A stretch of DNA of 64,000 nt from ZC4RG20 sp963782445. Its GTDB lineage: Bacteria > Pseudomonadota > Gammaproteobacteria > Steroidobacterales > Rariloculaceae. Below are positions 8,298-15,804 of this stretch, piece by piece. The DNA lies in the NCBI GenBank assembly GCA_963782445.1, contig CAWAJM010000001.1:3844001-3908000 (forward strand), in the 5' to 3' direction. The notes under the pieces are model-generated. The model was not told where the DNA came from. It saw only the letters and a program-made list of their open reading frames with translations, and did no database searches. Position 1 is the first letter of the stretch; every line of letters begins with the position of its first letter. A program made the translations under genes and the position numbers.

Positions 8298-8768
8298 ATG
8301 ACCGAAACGAACCGGGAGGCCGCGGAACGCCGGCGGCGCCGAATCGCCGCGGCAACGGCGGCGACGGGCATCGACGAGGCGATGATCGAGCGTCTCGTGC
8401 ATACGTTCTACGCCCGGATTCGGCAGGACGCCCTGCTGGGCCCGATCTTCGCCGCCCGCATCGAGGACTGGGAGGCGCATCTCGGCCGTATGTGCGCGTT
8501 CTGGTCGTCCGTCGCGCTCGGCTCCGGGGACTACAGCGGCAATCCGATGGGCAAGCATCTGCCGTTGCCCGTGGACGCGGCGCATTTCGACCACTGGCTC
8601 GCGCTGTTCGAGGGCACCGCGCGCAAGGTGTGTCCGGCCGCGGCGGCCGAGCACTTCGTCGAGCGTGCCGCCCGCATCGCACGCAGCCTCGAGCTCGGCA
8701 TCGCGAGCCGGCACGACGTGCTGCTCCGCCCCGGCCAGCGGTTCCAGCGTGCGGCCGGCGCTGGCTGA
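8298..8768 (+). CDS. Group III truncated haemoglobin
   Basis: 156 aa from ATG 8298 (AGGA six bases upstream). The compact globin fold is shown by LVHTFYARIRQDALLGPIF, the group III signature W-x-x-HLGRMCAFWSSV followed by GNPMGKHLPL, and HFDHWLALF, whose first His (H96) is the likely proximal haem ligand. Group III globins bind NO and oxygen and are implicated in nitrosative-stress protection. Location directly beside nsrR and its operators supports an NO-responsive role. The last residues are not conserved. Confidence 0.9.
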   Translation: MTETNREAAERRRRRIAAATAATGIDEAMIERLVHTFYARIRQDALLGPIFAARIEDWEAHLGRMCAFWSSVALGSGDYSGNPMGKHLPLPVDAAHFDHWLALFEGTARKVCPAAAAEHFVERAARIARSLELGIASRHDVLLRPGQRFQRAAGAG

Positions 8769-8837
8769 AGCCCCCGCTCATGCACGGACGCCGCCGTTCA
8801 GGGCGGGCGCATCGATACCAAAACCGACACTCACGGA

Positions 8838-9011
8838 CTTACTAGTGGCCTGTAACGGCTGATTCGGTAGTGGCTGAGCGATGGATGGCGCGTCGGGGCA
8901 AGGCGCGAGGAGGAGGCATAGCGGTGACTATGGCGACGACGAGCAACGCGGCACCGGCGCGCCAGACGCGTTCAGGCGCTACCGAATCAGCCGTTACAGG
9001 CCGCTAGTAAG
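8838..9011. mobile_element. MITE-like element with 33-bp terminal inverted repeats
   Basis: The left terminus (8838-8870) begins CTTACTAGTGGCCTGTAACG and the right terminus (8979-9011) is its reverse complement over 33 bases with one mismatch. The 108-bp interior is itself structured, including a CATAG/CTATG stem near 8928-8943 and TGGCGCG/CGCGCCA-like arms. There is no coding capacity. It sits between the globin gene and the alternative oxidase gene, ending nine bases before the oxidase start, so it replaced or displaced that gene's leader. I do not see a clear target-site duplication. Confidence 0.8.
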
Positions 9012-9020
9012 GGAAACCCA

Positions 9021-9692
9021 ATGGAACACCGCGCCCCGCTCGACCTCGAGATCCACCGCGATCCGGCCGGCCTCTCGGACCGCGTCGCCTTCGGCTTCGT
9101 CAAGACGCTGCGCTTCGTCGCCGACCGATTCTTCGCCAAGCGCTACGGCCATCGGGCCATCGTGCTCGAGACCGTGGCCGCGGTCCCCGGCATGGTCGGG
9201 GCGACGCTGAACCACCTCAAGTGCCTGCGCCGCATGTGCGACGATCGCGGCTTGATTCGGACCCTGCTCGACGAGGCCGAGAACGAACGCATGCACCTCA
9301 TGACGTTCATCGAGATCGCGCGACCGAATCTCCTGGAGCGCGCCGCGGTCCTTCTCGTGCAGGGCGCCTTCTACAACGCATTCTTCGTGCTGTATCTCGT
9401 CTCGCCGAAGACGGCTCACCGCGTCGTCGGCTATTTCGAGGAGGAAGCCATCGTGAGCTACACGCAGTATCTGGCCGAGATCGACGCCGGACGCCACGCG
9501 AACGTCCCGGCGCCGGCGCTCGCAAAGGCCTTCTGGGGCCTGCCCGAGGCGGCCCGGCTCCGCGACGTGGTCCTCGCCGTGCGGGCCGACGAAGCCAACC
9601 ATCGGGATGTGAACCACGGCTTTGCCGACGAGCTCGCCGGCCGCCCGCGGCCCCAGGCCGCGGCGGAGGCCGAAGTCCCTAGGGCGGCGTGA
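9021..9692 (+). CDS. aox: Alternative oxidase (cyanide- and NO-insensitive ubiquinol oxidase)
   Basis: 223 aa. The four-helix di-iron fold is complete: LETVAAVPGMVG (E50), EAENERMHL (E89, H92), YFEEEAIVSY (about 139-147) and ADEANHRDVNH (E191, H194). It passes electrons from ubiquinol directly to oxygen without proton pumping, as a monotopic membrane protein. Bacterial alternative oxidases resist nitric oxide, and in Vibrio the gene is under NsrR control; here it follows the nsrR-globin pair. Ribosome binding would rely on AAGGGAA, partly derived from the end of the adjacent MITE-like element. The Pro/Ala-rich C-terminus after residue 205 is not conserved. Confidence 0.92.
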   Translation: MEHRAPLDLEIHRDPAGLSDRVAFGFVKTLRFVADRFFAKRYGHRAIVLETVAAVPGMVGATLNHLKCLRRMCDDRGLIRTLLDEAENERMHLMTFIEIARPNLLERAAVLLVQGAFYNAFFVLYLVSPKTAHRVVGYFEEEAIVSYTQYLAEIDAGRHANVPAPALAKAFWGLPEAARLRDVVLAVRADEANHRDVNHGFADELAGRPRPQAAAEAEVPRAA

Positions 9693-9708
9693 GCGGCGGA
9701 CCGAAAGG

Positions 9709-9782
9709 CGAAAAAGGGGTCGAAAAAGGGGTCAGAGCCCTTTTTTGGGCGGAGCGAAAAAGGGCTCTGACCCCTTTTTCGC
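9709..9782. repeat. GGGGTCAGAGCCC palindromic repeat pair, copy R4
   Basis: Left arm includes a small tandem duplication (GAAAAAGGGGTC twice, about 9710-9733) and the right arm is at about 9754-9782 with a spacer of only a few bases, making this the tightest hairpin of the family. It lies between the convergent ends of the alternative oxidase and MBL-fold genes and could double as a bidirectional terminator because arms end in T-runs. Confidence 0.88.
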
Positions 9783-9794
9783 TTCGGCGCCGCG

Positions 9795-10538
9795 TCAATA
9801 CCAGGCGCGAATCCGAACCTGGATCGGCGAATCCCAGCCCACGAGTCCCTTGAACTTGACTGCATCCGCCCGCCCGTAGTCGTACGGGTACACGATCTGC
9901 GGGTGCAGCGCCTCGATGGCCTTCGCCACGCTCTCGGGCGTCGTCGCCGGCGGCCGGTTGAAGTCGACGAACGCGATATCGATGCCCTGCAGGTGCGCGA
10001 GCGAGGCCGGGTCCGCGAGGTCGCCGCTCACGTAGAGCTTCTTGCCGCCGAAGGTCAGCACGTAGCTGTTGCCGCTCGGCCCCGAGGACGCGCCCGCCGA
10101 GCTCCCGCTCGCGACGGAGTCGATGCCGATTCCGAAGGCCTCGGTCGACTCGCCGCTCGCGAGCACGGTCGTCTTGGCCTGCAGATCCTCGGGCAATTCG
10201 CGCTGGACGGCCAGCGGCACGACGATTCGCGAGTGCTTGCCGACGAGGCTTTTGATCTGGTCCACATTCAGGTGAGCCTTACCGGTGCCCGTGACGACGA
10301 TGAGATCCGCCATAGGCAGCTCGTTGTAACGCATCTGGAGGCCGGGAACCGGGTCGACGTAGACCGTGCGGCCGTTCCAGGACAGCGCGAAGGTCGCGTG
10401 CTTCATCGGGTGAATGATGAGGTCGCCCTGGCTCGTCTGAATGTGGTCGCCCTCGACGACGCGGCCGCCCGCGGCCGCGAAAGCGAGCGGCATGCCGGCC
10501 CACAGCAGCAGGCATGCGCCGAAAACAGCTTTTTGCAT
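9795..10538 (-). CDS. Secreted MBL-fold protein with lost metal-binding motif
   Basis: 247 aa from ATG 10538, with AGGAGGGG nine bases upstream; signal peptide about residues 1-23. It follows the UlaG-like MBL fold (KHATFALSWNGRTVYVDPV, LTFGGKKLYVSGD, HPQIVYPYDYG). Where active members have THxHxDH, it reads VTGTGKAHLNV, so the paired histidines are gone, and the usual C-terminal histidine in YPYHY is Asp. It is therefore probably not a metallo-hydrolase; a binding or structural periplasmic role is possible. Divergent from the M24 hydrolase gene. Confidence 0.8.
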   Translation of the reverse strand: MQKAVFGACLLLWAGMPLAFAAAGGRVVEGDHIQTSQGDLIIHPMKHATFALSWNGRTVYVDPVPGLQMRYNELPMADLIVVTGTGKAHLNVDQIKSLVGKHSRIVVPLAVQRELPEDLQAKTTVLASGESTEAFGIGIDSVASGSSAGASSGPSGNSYVLTFGGKKLYVSGDLADPASLAHLQGIDIAFVDFNRPPATTPESVAKAIEALHPQIVYPYDYGRADAVKFKGLVGWDSPIQVRIRAWY

Positions 10539-10719
10539 GATCGAAATCCCCTCCTGCGGCAATCCGGCCGCAGTCTTGGGCGCCAATTAAAACACGAGGC
10601 ACGCGCGATTGCGCGGGTCGGACGCAGGGCGTACCGCCGCGGACGCTTCGCAGCCGCGGCGGCCGCGGATCCGGACCGCCGGGTACATCGCGAACGGGGC
10701 GCCGGACTGCGGACGCGAA

Positions 10720-10804
10720 GCGCCCGCCCCCGCCGGGCGGGCGCGCATTGCTTATGGAAAGCGCTTTCCTCCAGCGTGAGAATCCCCATCCAGTACGCTA
10801 CACT
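10720..10804 (+). promoter_or_regulatory. Candidate promoter and 14-bp palindromic operator upstream of the M24/dehydrogenase genes
   Basis: A perfect palindrome GGAAAGCGCTTTCC lies at 10756-10769. Its central GCGC and length are typical of LacI-family operators. Just downstream, GTGAGA (10776-10781), 17 bp and TACACT (10799-10804) make a plausible sigma-70 promoter, about 95 bp before the M24 start. A GC hairpin (GCGCCCGCC/GGCGGGCGC) precedes at 10720-10743 and may end transcription from elsewhere. No LacI-type gene is in the window. Confidence 0.45.
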
Positions 10805-10898
10805 TGGTCCAATCGACCGCTTCGCTTGCACGGCGGCCCGCGCGCGGGCGGCCGCGTGGCAGCGTCACCCCCGAGACCGTTCCTCAGGAGAAAGATCA

Positions 10899-12197
10899 AT
10901 GGTCGCTAAGCTGTCCGAACCGACGATCATCAGCGAAGAAGACATCAATCCGCGCCACGACTGGTCGCGCGCCATTTACGCCCCGGGCGTCATGAACGTC
11001 GACTTCGAAGAGCGCATCGACTTTCGGCGCCTGCACCGCTACCGCCTGGCCCGCGCGCGCCAGGCCCTGAAGAATTCCGATCTCGGCGCCGTCCTCACGT
11101 TCGACGCCAACAACATCCGCTACCTGACGAGCACGAACATCGGCGAGTGGTCACGCGACAAGATGTGCCGCTTCGCGCTGCTGGCCGGCGACGCCGACCC
11201 GCATCTCTGGGACTTCGGCTCGGCCGCGGCTCACCACCGCATCTACGCGCCCTGGCTGCCCAAGACCCACTGCCACGCCGGCATGCTGGGCCTGCGCGGC
11301 GCCGTCCCGCCCGACTCGGGCCTCATGCGGGATGCGGCCAAGGAAGTCAAAGCCTTACTCGAGGCCAACGGCGTCGTGGACCAACCGCTCGGCGTCGACC
11401 TCGTCGAGCCGCCCATGCTGTTCGAGCTTCAGAAGCTCGGCCTCGATGTCCGCGACGCGCAGCAGGTCATGCTCGATGCGCGCGAGATCAAGAGCCAGGA
11501 CGAGATCATGCTGCTCAACGTCGCGGCCTCGATGGTCGACGCCGTCTATCACATGATCTACGAGGAGCTGAAGCCCGGCGTGCGCGAGAACGATATCGTC
11601 GCGCGTGCCACGAAGATGCTGTTCGAGATGGGCGCCGACGACGTAGAGGCCATCAATGCCGTGGCCGGCGAGCGCTGCAGCCCGCATCCTCACAACTTCA
11701 CGGACCGCATGGTCCGCCCCGGCGACCAGGCCTTCTTCGACGTGATCCAGGCCTACATGGGCTACCGCACCTGCTACTACCGCACGATCAACGTCGGCCG
11801 CGCGAACGACATGCAGAAGGACGCCTACAAGCGCGCCCGCGAGTGGATCGACGCCTCGATCAACATGATCAAGCCCGGCGTCAGCACGGCGCAGGTCGCC
11901 TCGGTCTGGCCCAAGGCTCAGGATTTCGGCTTCAACAGCGAGATGGAGTGCTTCGGCCTGCAGTTCGGCCACGGCCTCGGCGTCGCGCTCCACGAGCGGC
12001 CCATCATCAGCCGCCTCGTCGACGACAGCCCCATGGAGATCAAGGAAGGCATGGTCTTCGCGCTCGAGACGTACTGCCCGGCCAAGGACGGGTTCTCGGC
12101 CGCGCGTATCGAGGAAGAAGTCGTGGTCACGGACAAGGGCTGCCGCGTGATCACGCTGTTCCCGGCCGAGGAGCTTCCCGTCGCGAACCAGTACTGA
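10899..12197 (+). CDS. M24 (aminopeptidase P/creatinase fold) hydrolase
   Basis: 432 aa from ATG 10899 with AGGAG eight bases upstream. N-terminal creatinase-like domain (FRRLHRYRLARARQAL, LTFDANNIRYLTSTN) and C-terminal pita-bread domain. Metal ligand positions: Asp in FFDVIQAYMGY, His in FGHGLG, Glu in LETYC and Glu in RIEEEVVVT are kept, but the second Asp (consensus GYxxDxxRT) is Cys in GYRTCYYRT. The family includes Xaa-Pro peptidases, creatinase, ectoine hydrolase and the DMSP lyase DddP; the RYRLxR...NIRY region is DddP-like, but identity is unproven. It heads a same-strand run of dehydrogenase-complex genes, suggesting a catabolic small-molecule substrate. Confidence 0.8.
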   Translation: MVAKLSEPTIISEEDINPRHDWSRAIYAPGVMNVDFEERIDFRRLHRYRLARARQALKNSDLGAVLTFDANNIRYLTSTNIGEWSRDKMCRFALLAGDADPHLWDFGSAAAHHRIYAPWLPKTHCHAGMLGLRGAVPPDSGLMRDAAKEVKALLEANGVVDQPLGVDLVEPPMLFELQKLGLDVRDAQQVMLDAREIKSQDEIMLLNVAASMVDAVYHMIYEELKPGVRENDIVARATKMLFEMGADDVEAINAVAGERCSPHPHNFTDRMVRPGDQAFFDVIQAYMGYRTCYYRTINVGRANDMQKDAYKRAREWIDASINMIKPGVSTAQVASVWPKAQDFGFNSEMECFGLQFGHGLGVALHERPIISRLVDDSPMEIKEGMVFALETYCPAKDGFSAARIEEEVVVTDKGCRVITLFPAEELPVANQY

Positions 12198-12227
12198 GAG
12201 AGGGAAGCGTTCTAGGCGTGCCCGCTC

Positions 12228-12249
12228 GGACGGCCCTTCGGGGCCGTCC
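12228..12249 (+). terminator. GC-rich UUCG hairpin after the M24 gene
   Basis: GGACGGCCC, TTCG tetraloop, GGGCCGTCC: a nine-base-pair perfect stem that can extend outward (CGCTCG/CGAGCG) around one bulge. No T-run follows, so it is more likely a stabilising or processing hairpin, or a partial terminator, between the M24 gene and the E1alpha gene 70 bp downstream. Confidence 0.5.
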
Positions 12250-12318
12250 TGTCGAGCGGGGCCGCGTCGGGGGACTCGGCGCGACCCATTCCACAACGAA
12301 CAACAAGGCGACGACCAA

Positions 12319-13347
12319 GTGGATCTACAAACGACCAAGGCTGCTTCCTTCGGGGAGCCGCAACGCTCGCTGAGCACCGAGGTCCGGCTCAAGCTCTACA
12401 AGACGATGCTGGACTGCCGCAACCTCGAGAAGCGCGCATACGACCTATTCATGCAGAACCTCATCAAGGGCACGAGCCACCTCGCGCTCGGCCAGGAGGC
12501 CGTCGCGGCCGGCTTCGGCGCCGCGCTGCGGCCCGACGATTACACGTTCTGCACGTATCGCGGCCACAACCACACGCTCGTGCGCGGGGTCTCGATGACG
12601 AAGATCCTCGGCGAGCTCATGGGCAACTCGTCCGGGCTCATGCGCGGCAAGGGCGGTTCGATGCACTTGACGAGCGTCGAGCACGGAGCCATGGGCTCGT
12701 ACGCCATCATCGGCGCACACATGCCCATCGCGGCCGGCGCCGCCTGGTCCGCGCAGTACCGCGGCACAGAGCAAGTCGCCGTGTGCTTCTTCGGCGACGG
12801 CACGACGAATATCGGCGCCTTCCACGAGGCGCTGAACCTCGCGGTCGTCTGGAAGCTGCCCGTCGTGTTCGTCTGCGAGAACAACCTCTACATGGAGTAC
12901 ACGTCGATTCACGACGTGACGGCCGTCGAGCATCCGGCCGCGGACCGCGCGAGCGCCTACGGTCTCGAGCCCGTGCTCATCGACGGCAACGACGTGGACG
13001 TCGTCTACCGCACGGCCGTGCGCGCGTTCGAGCAGGCGCGTCGCGGCGGCGGCCCGAGCCTCATCGAGGCCGAGACCTACCGGCACGGCGGCCACTCGCG
13101 CGCCGATCCCGGCAAGTATCGGCCCGACGAGGAGGTCAAGGAATGGCTCGGCAAGGACCCGATCCCGCGCTACCGCGCGAAGCTGGTCCAGGCCGGCATT
13201 CCCGAGGACACATTGAAGAAGCTCGAGGCAGAATCACTGGCCGCCATCGACAAGGCGACCGAGGAGGCGCGTAACGCGCCGCCGCCGGACGTATCCATCG
13301 CCGACATCGACGTTTGGGCCGACGGAGGTGTCGCATGGCGCAATTGA
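12319..13347 (+). CDS. Thiamine-diphosphate dehydrogenase E1 component, alpha subunit
   Basis: 342 aa from GTG 12319. Contains HLALGQEAVAAG, RGHNHTLVRG, the ThDP motif GDGTTNIG (159-166) with CENN downstream, and YRHGGHSRADP, the phosphorylation-loop region of E1alpha. With the next two genes it makes a heterotetrameric E1 and E2 of a pyruvate or acetoin dehydrogenase-type complex, decarboxylating or cleaving its substrate to an acyl group passed to lipoate. ENNLYMEYT resembles acetoin-dehydrogenase AcoA-like proteins. Overlaps the beta-subunit gene by 13 bp. No E3 gene is in the window. Confidence 0.9.
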   Translation: MDLQTTKAASFGEPQRSLSTEVRLKLYKTMLDCRNLEKRAYDLFMQNLIKGTSHLALGQEAVAAGFGAALRPDDYTFCTYRGHNHTLVRGVSMTKILGELMGNSSGLMRGKGGSMHLTSVEHGAMGSYAIIGAHMPIAAGAAWSAQYRGTEQVAVCFFGDGTTNIGAFHEALNLAVVWKLPVVFVCENNLYMEYTSIHDVTAVEHPAADRASAYGLEPVLIDGNDVDVVYRTAVRAFEQARRGGGPSLIEAETYRHGGHSRADPGKYRPDEEVKEWLGKDPIPRYRAKLVQAGIPEDTLKKLEAESLAAIDKATEEARNAPPPDVSIADIDVWADGGVAWRN

Positions 13348-14312
13348 CTTATCGTGAGGCCGTCGCGGCGGGCATCGCTCAGGAGATGCGCCGCGATTCC
13401 AATGTCGTGTTCCTCGGCGAGGACGTCGCCAAGGCCGGCGGCGTGTTCAAGGCCACGGTCGGGCTCTTCGACGAGTTCGGGCCGAAGCGCGTGCGCGATA
13501 CGCCGATCTCCGAGCAGGCGATTCTCGGTGCCGCCATGGGCGCAGCCATGACGGGCCTCAAGCCCATCGCCGAGATCATGTTCTCGGATTTCTTCGCGGT
13601 GTGCTGGGACATCGTCGCGAATCAGATCGCGAAGACGCGCTACATGACGGACGGCCAGTGCAACCTGCCGCTCGTGATCCGCTCCGGCAACGGCGGCGGC
13701 TCGCGCTTCGGCGCCCAGCACTCGCAAAGCGTCGAGAACTGGGCCATGGCCATCCCGGGCCTCAAGGTCGTCGCGCCGGCGTTTCCGGGCGACGTAAAGG
13801 GCCTGCTCGCGGCTTCGATCCGCGATCCGGACCCGGTGCTGTTCTTCGAGCAGAAGTCGCTCTATGCCACGAAGGGCGAGGTGCCCGAGGGCGAGCACGT
13901 CATCGACCTCGGCAAGGCGAACGTCGTGCGCCGGGGCGACGACGTGACGATCGTCGCGCTTGCGCTCATGGTGCCGCGCGCGCTCAAGGCCGCGGAGACG
14001 CTGCAGCAGGAACACGGCATCTCGGCGACCGTCATCGACGTCCGCTCGCTCGTGCCGCTCGACACGCAAACGATCCTCGAGGAGACCGCGAAGACGGGGC
14101 GGCTCGTGACGGTCGAGGAGAACCCGCGGCTCTGCGGCTGGGGCGCGGAGATCGCCTCGATCGTGGCCGACGAGCTTTTCTGGGACCTCGACGGGCCCGT
14201 CGTGCGCATCACGACCCCGCACGTGCCGCTCGCGGCCGCGAACAATCTCGAGGACGCTCAGCTGCCGAGCGCCGAGAAGATCGTCGCGCGCGTCCGGGAG
14301 CTCGTCGACTGA
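13335..14312 (+). CDS. Dehydrogenase complex E1 component, beta subunit
   Basis: 325 aa from ATG 13335, with GGAGG six bases upstream inside the alpha-subunit gene. Shows FLGEDVAKAGGVFKATVGL, RVRDTPISEQAILGAAMGAAMTGLKP, GGGSRFGAQHSQ and the C-terminal transketolase domain (VRSLVPLDTQTILE, RLVTVEENP). It completes the ThDP active site with the alpha subunit. Overlap and spacing indicate translational coupling with alpha. A palindromic repeat separates it from the E2 gene. Confidence 0.92.
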   Translation: MAQLTYREAVAAGIAQEMRRDSNVVFLGEDVAKAGGVFKATVGLFDEFGPKRVRDTPISEQAILGAAMGAAMTGLKPIAEIMFSDFFAVCWDIVANQIAKTRYMTDGQCNLPLVIRSGNGGGSRFGAQHSQSVENWAMAIPGLKVVAPAFPGDVKGLLAASIRDPDPVLFFEQKSLYATKGEVPEGEHVIDLGKANVVRRGDDVTIVALALMVPRALKAAETLQQEHGISATVIDVRSLVPLDTQTILEETAKTGRLVTVEENPRLCGWGAEIASIVADELFWDLDGPVVRITTPHVPLAAANNLEDAQLPSAEKIVARVRELVD

Positions 14313-14316
14313 CGAA

Positions 14317-14400
14317 CGAAAAAAGGGGTCAGAGCCCTTTTTTCCGGGGTGCGTCGCTGCAGCGGCGGAGAAGATTAAAGGGCTCTGACCCCTTTTTTCT
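14317..14400. repeat. GGGGTCAGAGCCC palindromic repeat pair, copy R5 (inside an operon)
   Basis: Left arm about 14317-14344, right arm about 14377-14400. It lies between the E1beta stop and the E2 start, i.e. inside what should be a single transcription unit. A hairpin of this strength could lower E2 expression or protect the upstream mRNA. Confidence 0.88.
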
Positions 14401-14445
14401 TCTCCTTCGAACAACAAGAACCGAGTTTGGGAGTGGTAGAGCGCC

Positions 14446-15804
14446 ATGGATGTTTTGATGCCGCAGCTCGGCGAGACGGTGACGGAAGGCACGGTCTCCG
14501 CATGGCATAAGCAGGTCGGCGATCGCGTCGAAGCCGACGAGATCATTCTGGATGTCGAGACGGACAAGGTCTCGATGGAGATTCCGGCGCCCGGCGCCGG
14601 CACTCTGTCGCGCATCCTCGTCGAGGCCGGCCAGACCGTCGAGGTCGGCACGGTGCTGGCCGTCGTGCAGGTCGAAGGCGAGGCCGCCGCGCCGGCGCCG
14701 CCGCAAGGCCGAGCCGCGAGCGGCCCCGCGACGGAGACGACGCGCGCGGCCGCGACGGCCGCGACGGCCGCCACGGCCACGGCGCCGAGCCGGCCGAACG
14801 GCGGCGACGCCCGCGGCCTCAACGGCGGCGTCCGCCCGGCCGGCAGCGAGGGGATGCGCCTGTCGCCGGCCGTGCGCCGGCTCGCGGCCGAGCACGAGCT
14901 CGAGCTCAGCGAGATCGAAGGCACGGGCCGCAAAGGCCGCATCACGCGCCGCGATGTCATCCGCTTCCTCGAAACCGGTCCCAGCGAGCCGGCCCGGCCC
15001 GCCGCCCCGTCGGCACCGAGCCCCTCCGCGGCCGGCGCCCAGGCGCGCACGGCGCCGGCCGAACGCTCCGCCCGCCCCGATGCGGGCCACGCCGTGCCCG
15101 GCACGACGCTGCCCTTCAACCGCATCCGCAAGCTCACGGCCGAGCACATGGTGCGCTCCAAAGCCACGAGCCCCCACGTGCTGCAGGCCGTCGAAGTCGA
15201 CTTCAGCGGCGTCGATCGCGTGCGCAAGGCCGTGCGCGAAGCCTGGAAGGGCCGCCGCGGCTATTCGCTGACGTATCTGCCGTTCATCGCCCACGCCGTC
15301 TGCGAAGCGCTCGGCGAGTTCCCGCACGCCAATGCGAGCATCGAGGACGATTCGCTCGTGCTGCACGAGCAGGTGAACCTCGCGATCGCCGTCGACCTCG
15401 GGCCCGATGGCCTCGTCGCGCCGGTCGTCAAGGCAGCCGAGCAGATGACGGTCGCGCAGCTGGCAGAGGCCATCCAGAATCTGGCCGCGCGCGCGCGCCA
15501 AGGCCGCCTCAAACCCGACGATCTCGCCGGCGGCACCTATACGCTCTCGAACTCCGGCACCTTCGGCACGCTGATCACGGCGCCCATCATCAACCAGCCG
15601 CAGGTCGCGATCCTCTCGACCGACGGCGTCCGCAAGAAGCCCGTCGTCATCGAGCACCCCGACGGCGATGCGATCGCGATCCGGCCCGTCGGCATTCTGG
15701 CCCAGTCCTTCGACCACCGTGCCATCGACGGCGCCTACTCCGCCGCGTTTCTAGACCGCGTCAGGAAGCTGCTCGAGCACGGTCAGTGGTCGGTCGAGAT
15801 CTAG
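14446..15804 (+). CDS. Dihydrolipoamide acyltransferase (E2) with one lipoyl domain
   Basis: 452 aa. One N-terminal lipoyl domain with the lipoylated lysine in DVETDKVSM (K41), an Ala/Pro/Thr-rich linker (about 85-140), a peripheral-subunit-binding domain (SPAVRRLAAEHELELSEIEGTGRKGRITRRDV, about 143-178), a second linker and the catalytic domain ending in SFDHRAIDGA (His424, Asp428). It transfers acyl groups from E1 to CoA. Branched-chain, acetoin or pyruvate specificity cannot be fixed by eye. The single lipoyl domain and short length favour acetoin- or branched-chain-type complexes over the multi-lipoyl gammaproteobacterial AceF. Confidence 0.92.
   Translation: MDVLMPQLGETVTEGTVSAWHKQVGDRVEADEIILDVETDKVSMEIPAPGAGTLSRILVEAGQTVEVGTVLAVVQVEGEAAAPAPPQGRAASGPATETTRAAATAATAATATAPSRPNGGDARGLNGGVRPAGSEGMRLSPAVRRLAAEHELELSEIEGTGRKGRITRRDVIRFLETGPSEPARPAAPSAPSPSAAGAQARTAPAERSARPDAGHAVPGTTLPFNRIRKLTAEHMVRSKATSPHVLQAVEVDFSGVDRVRKAVREAWKGRRGYSLTYLPFIAHAVCEALGEFPHANASIEDDSLVLHEQVNLAIAVDLGPDGLVAPVVKAAEQMTVAQLAEAIQNLAARARQGRLKPDDLAGGTYTLSNSGTFGTLITAPIINQPQVAILSTDGVRKKPVVIEHPDGDAIAIRPVGILAQSFDHRAIDGAYSAAFLDRVRKLLEHGQWSVEI

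Noticed and set aside
13170..15227. 685-codon minus-strand open frame across E1beta and E2
   Set aside because: Opposite two clear enzyme genes and through a repeat; low-complexity antisense frame.
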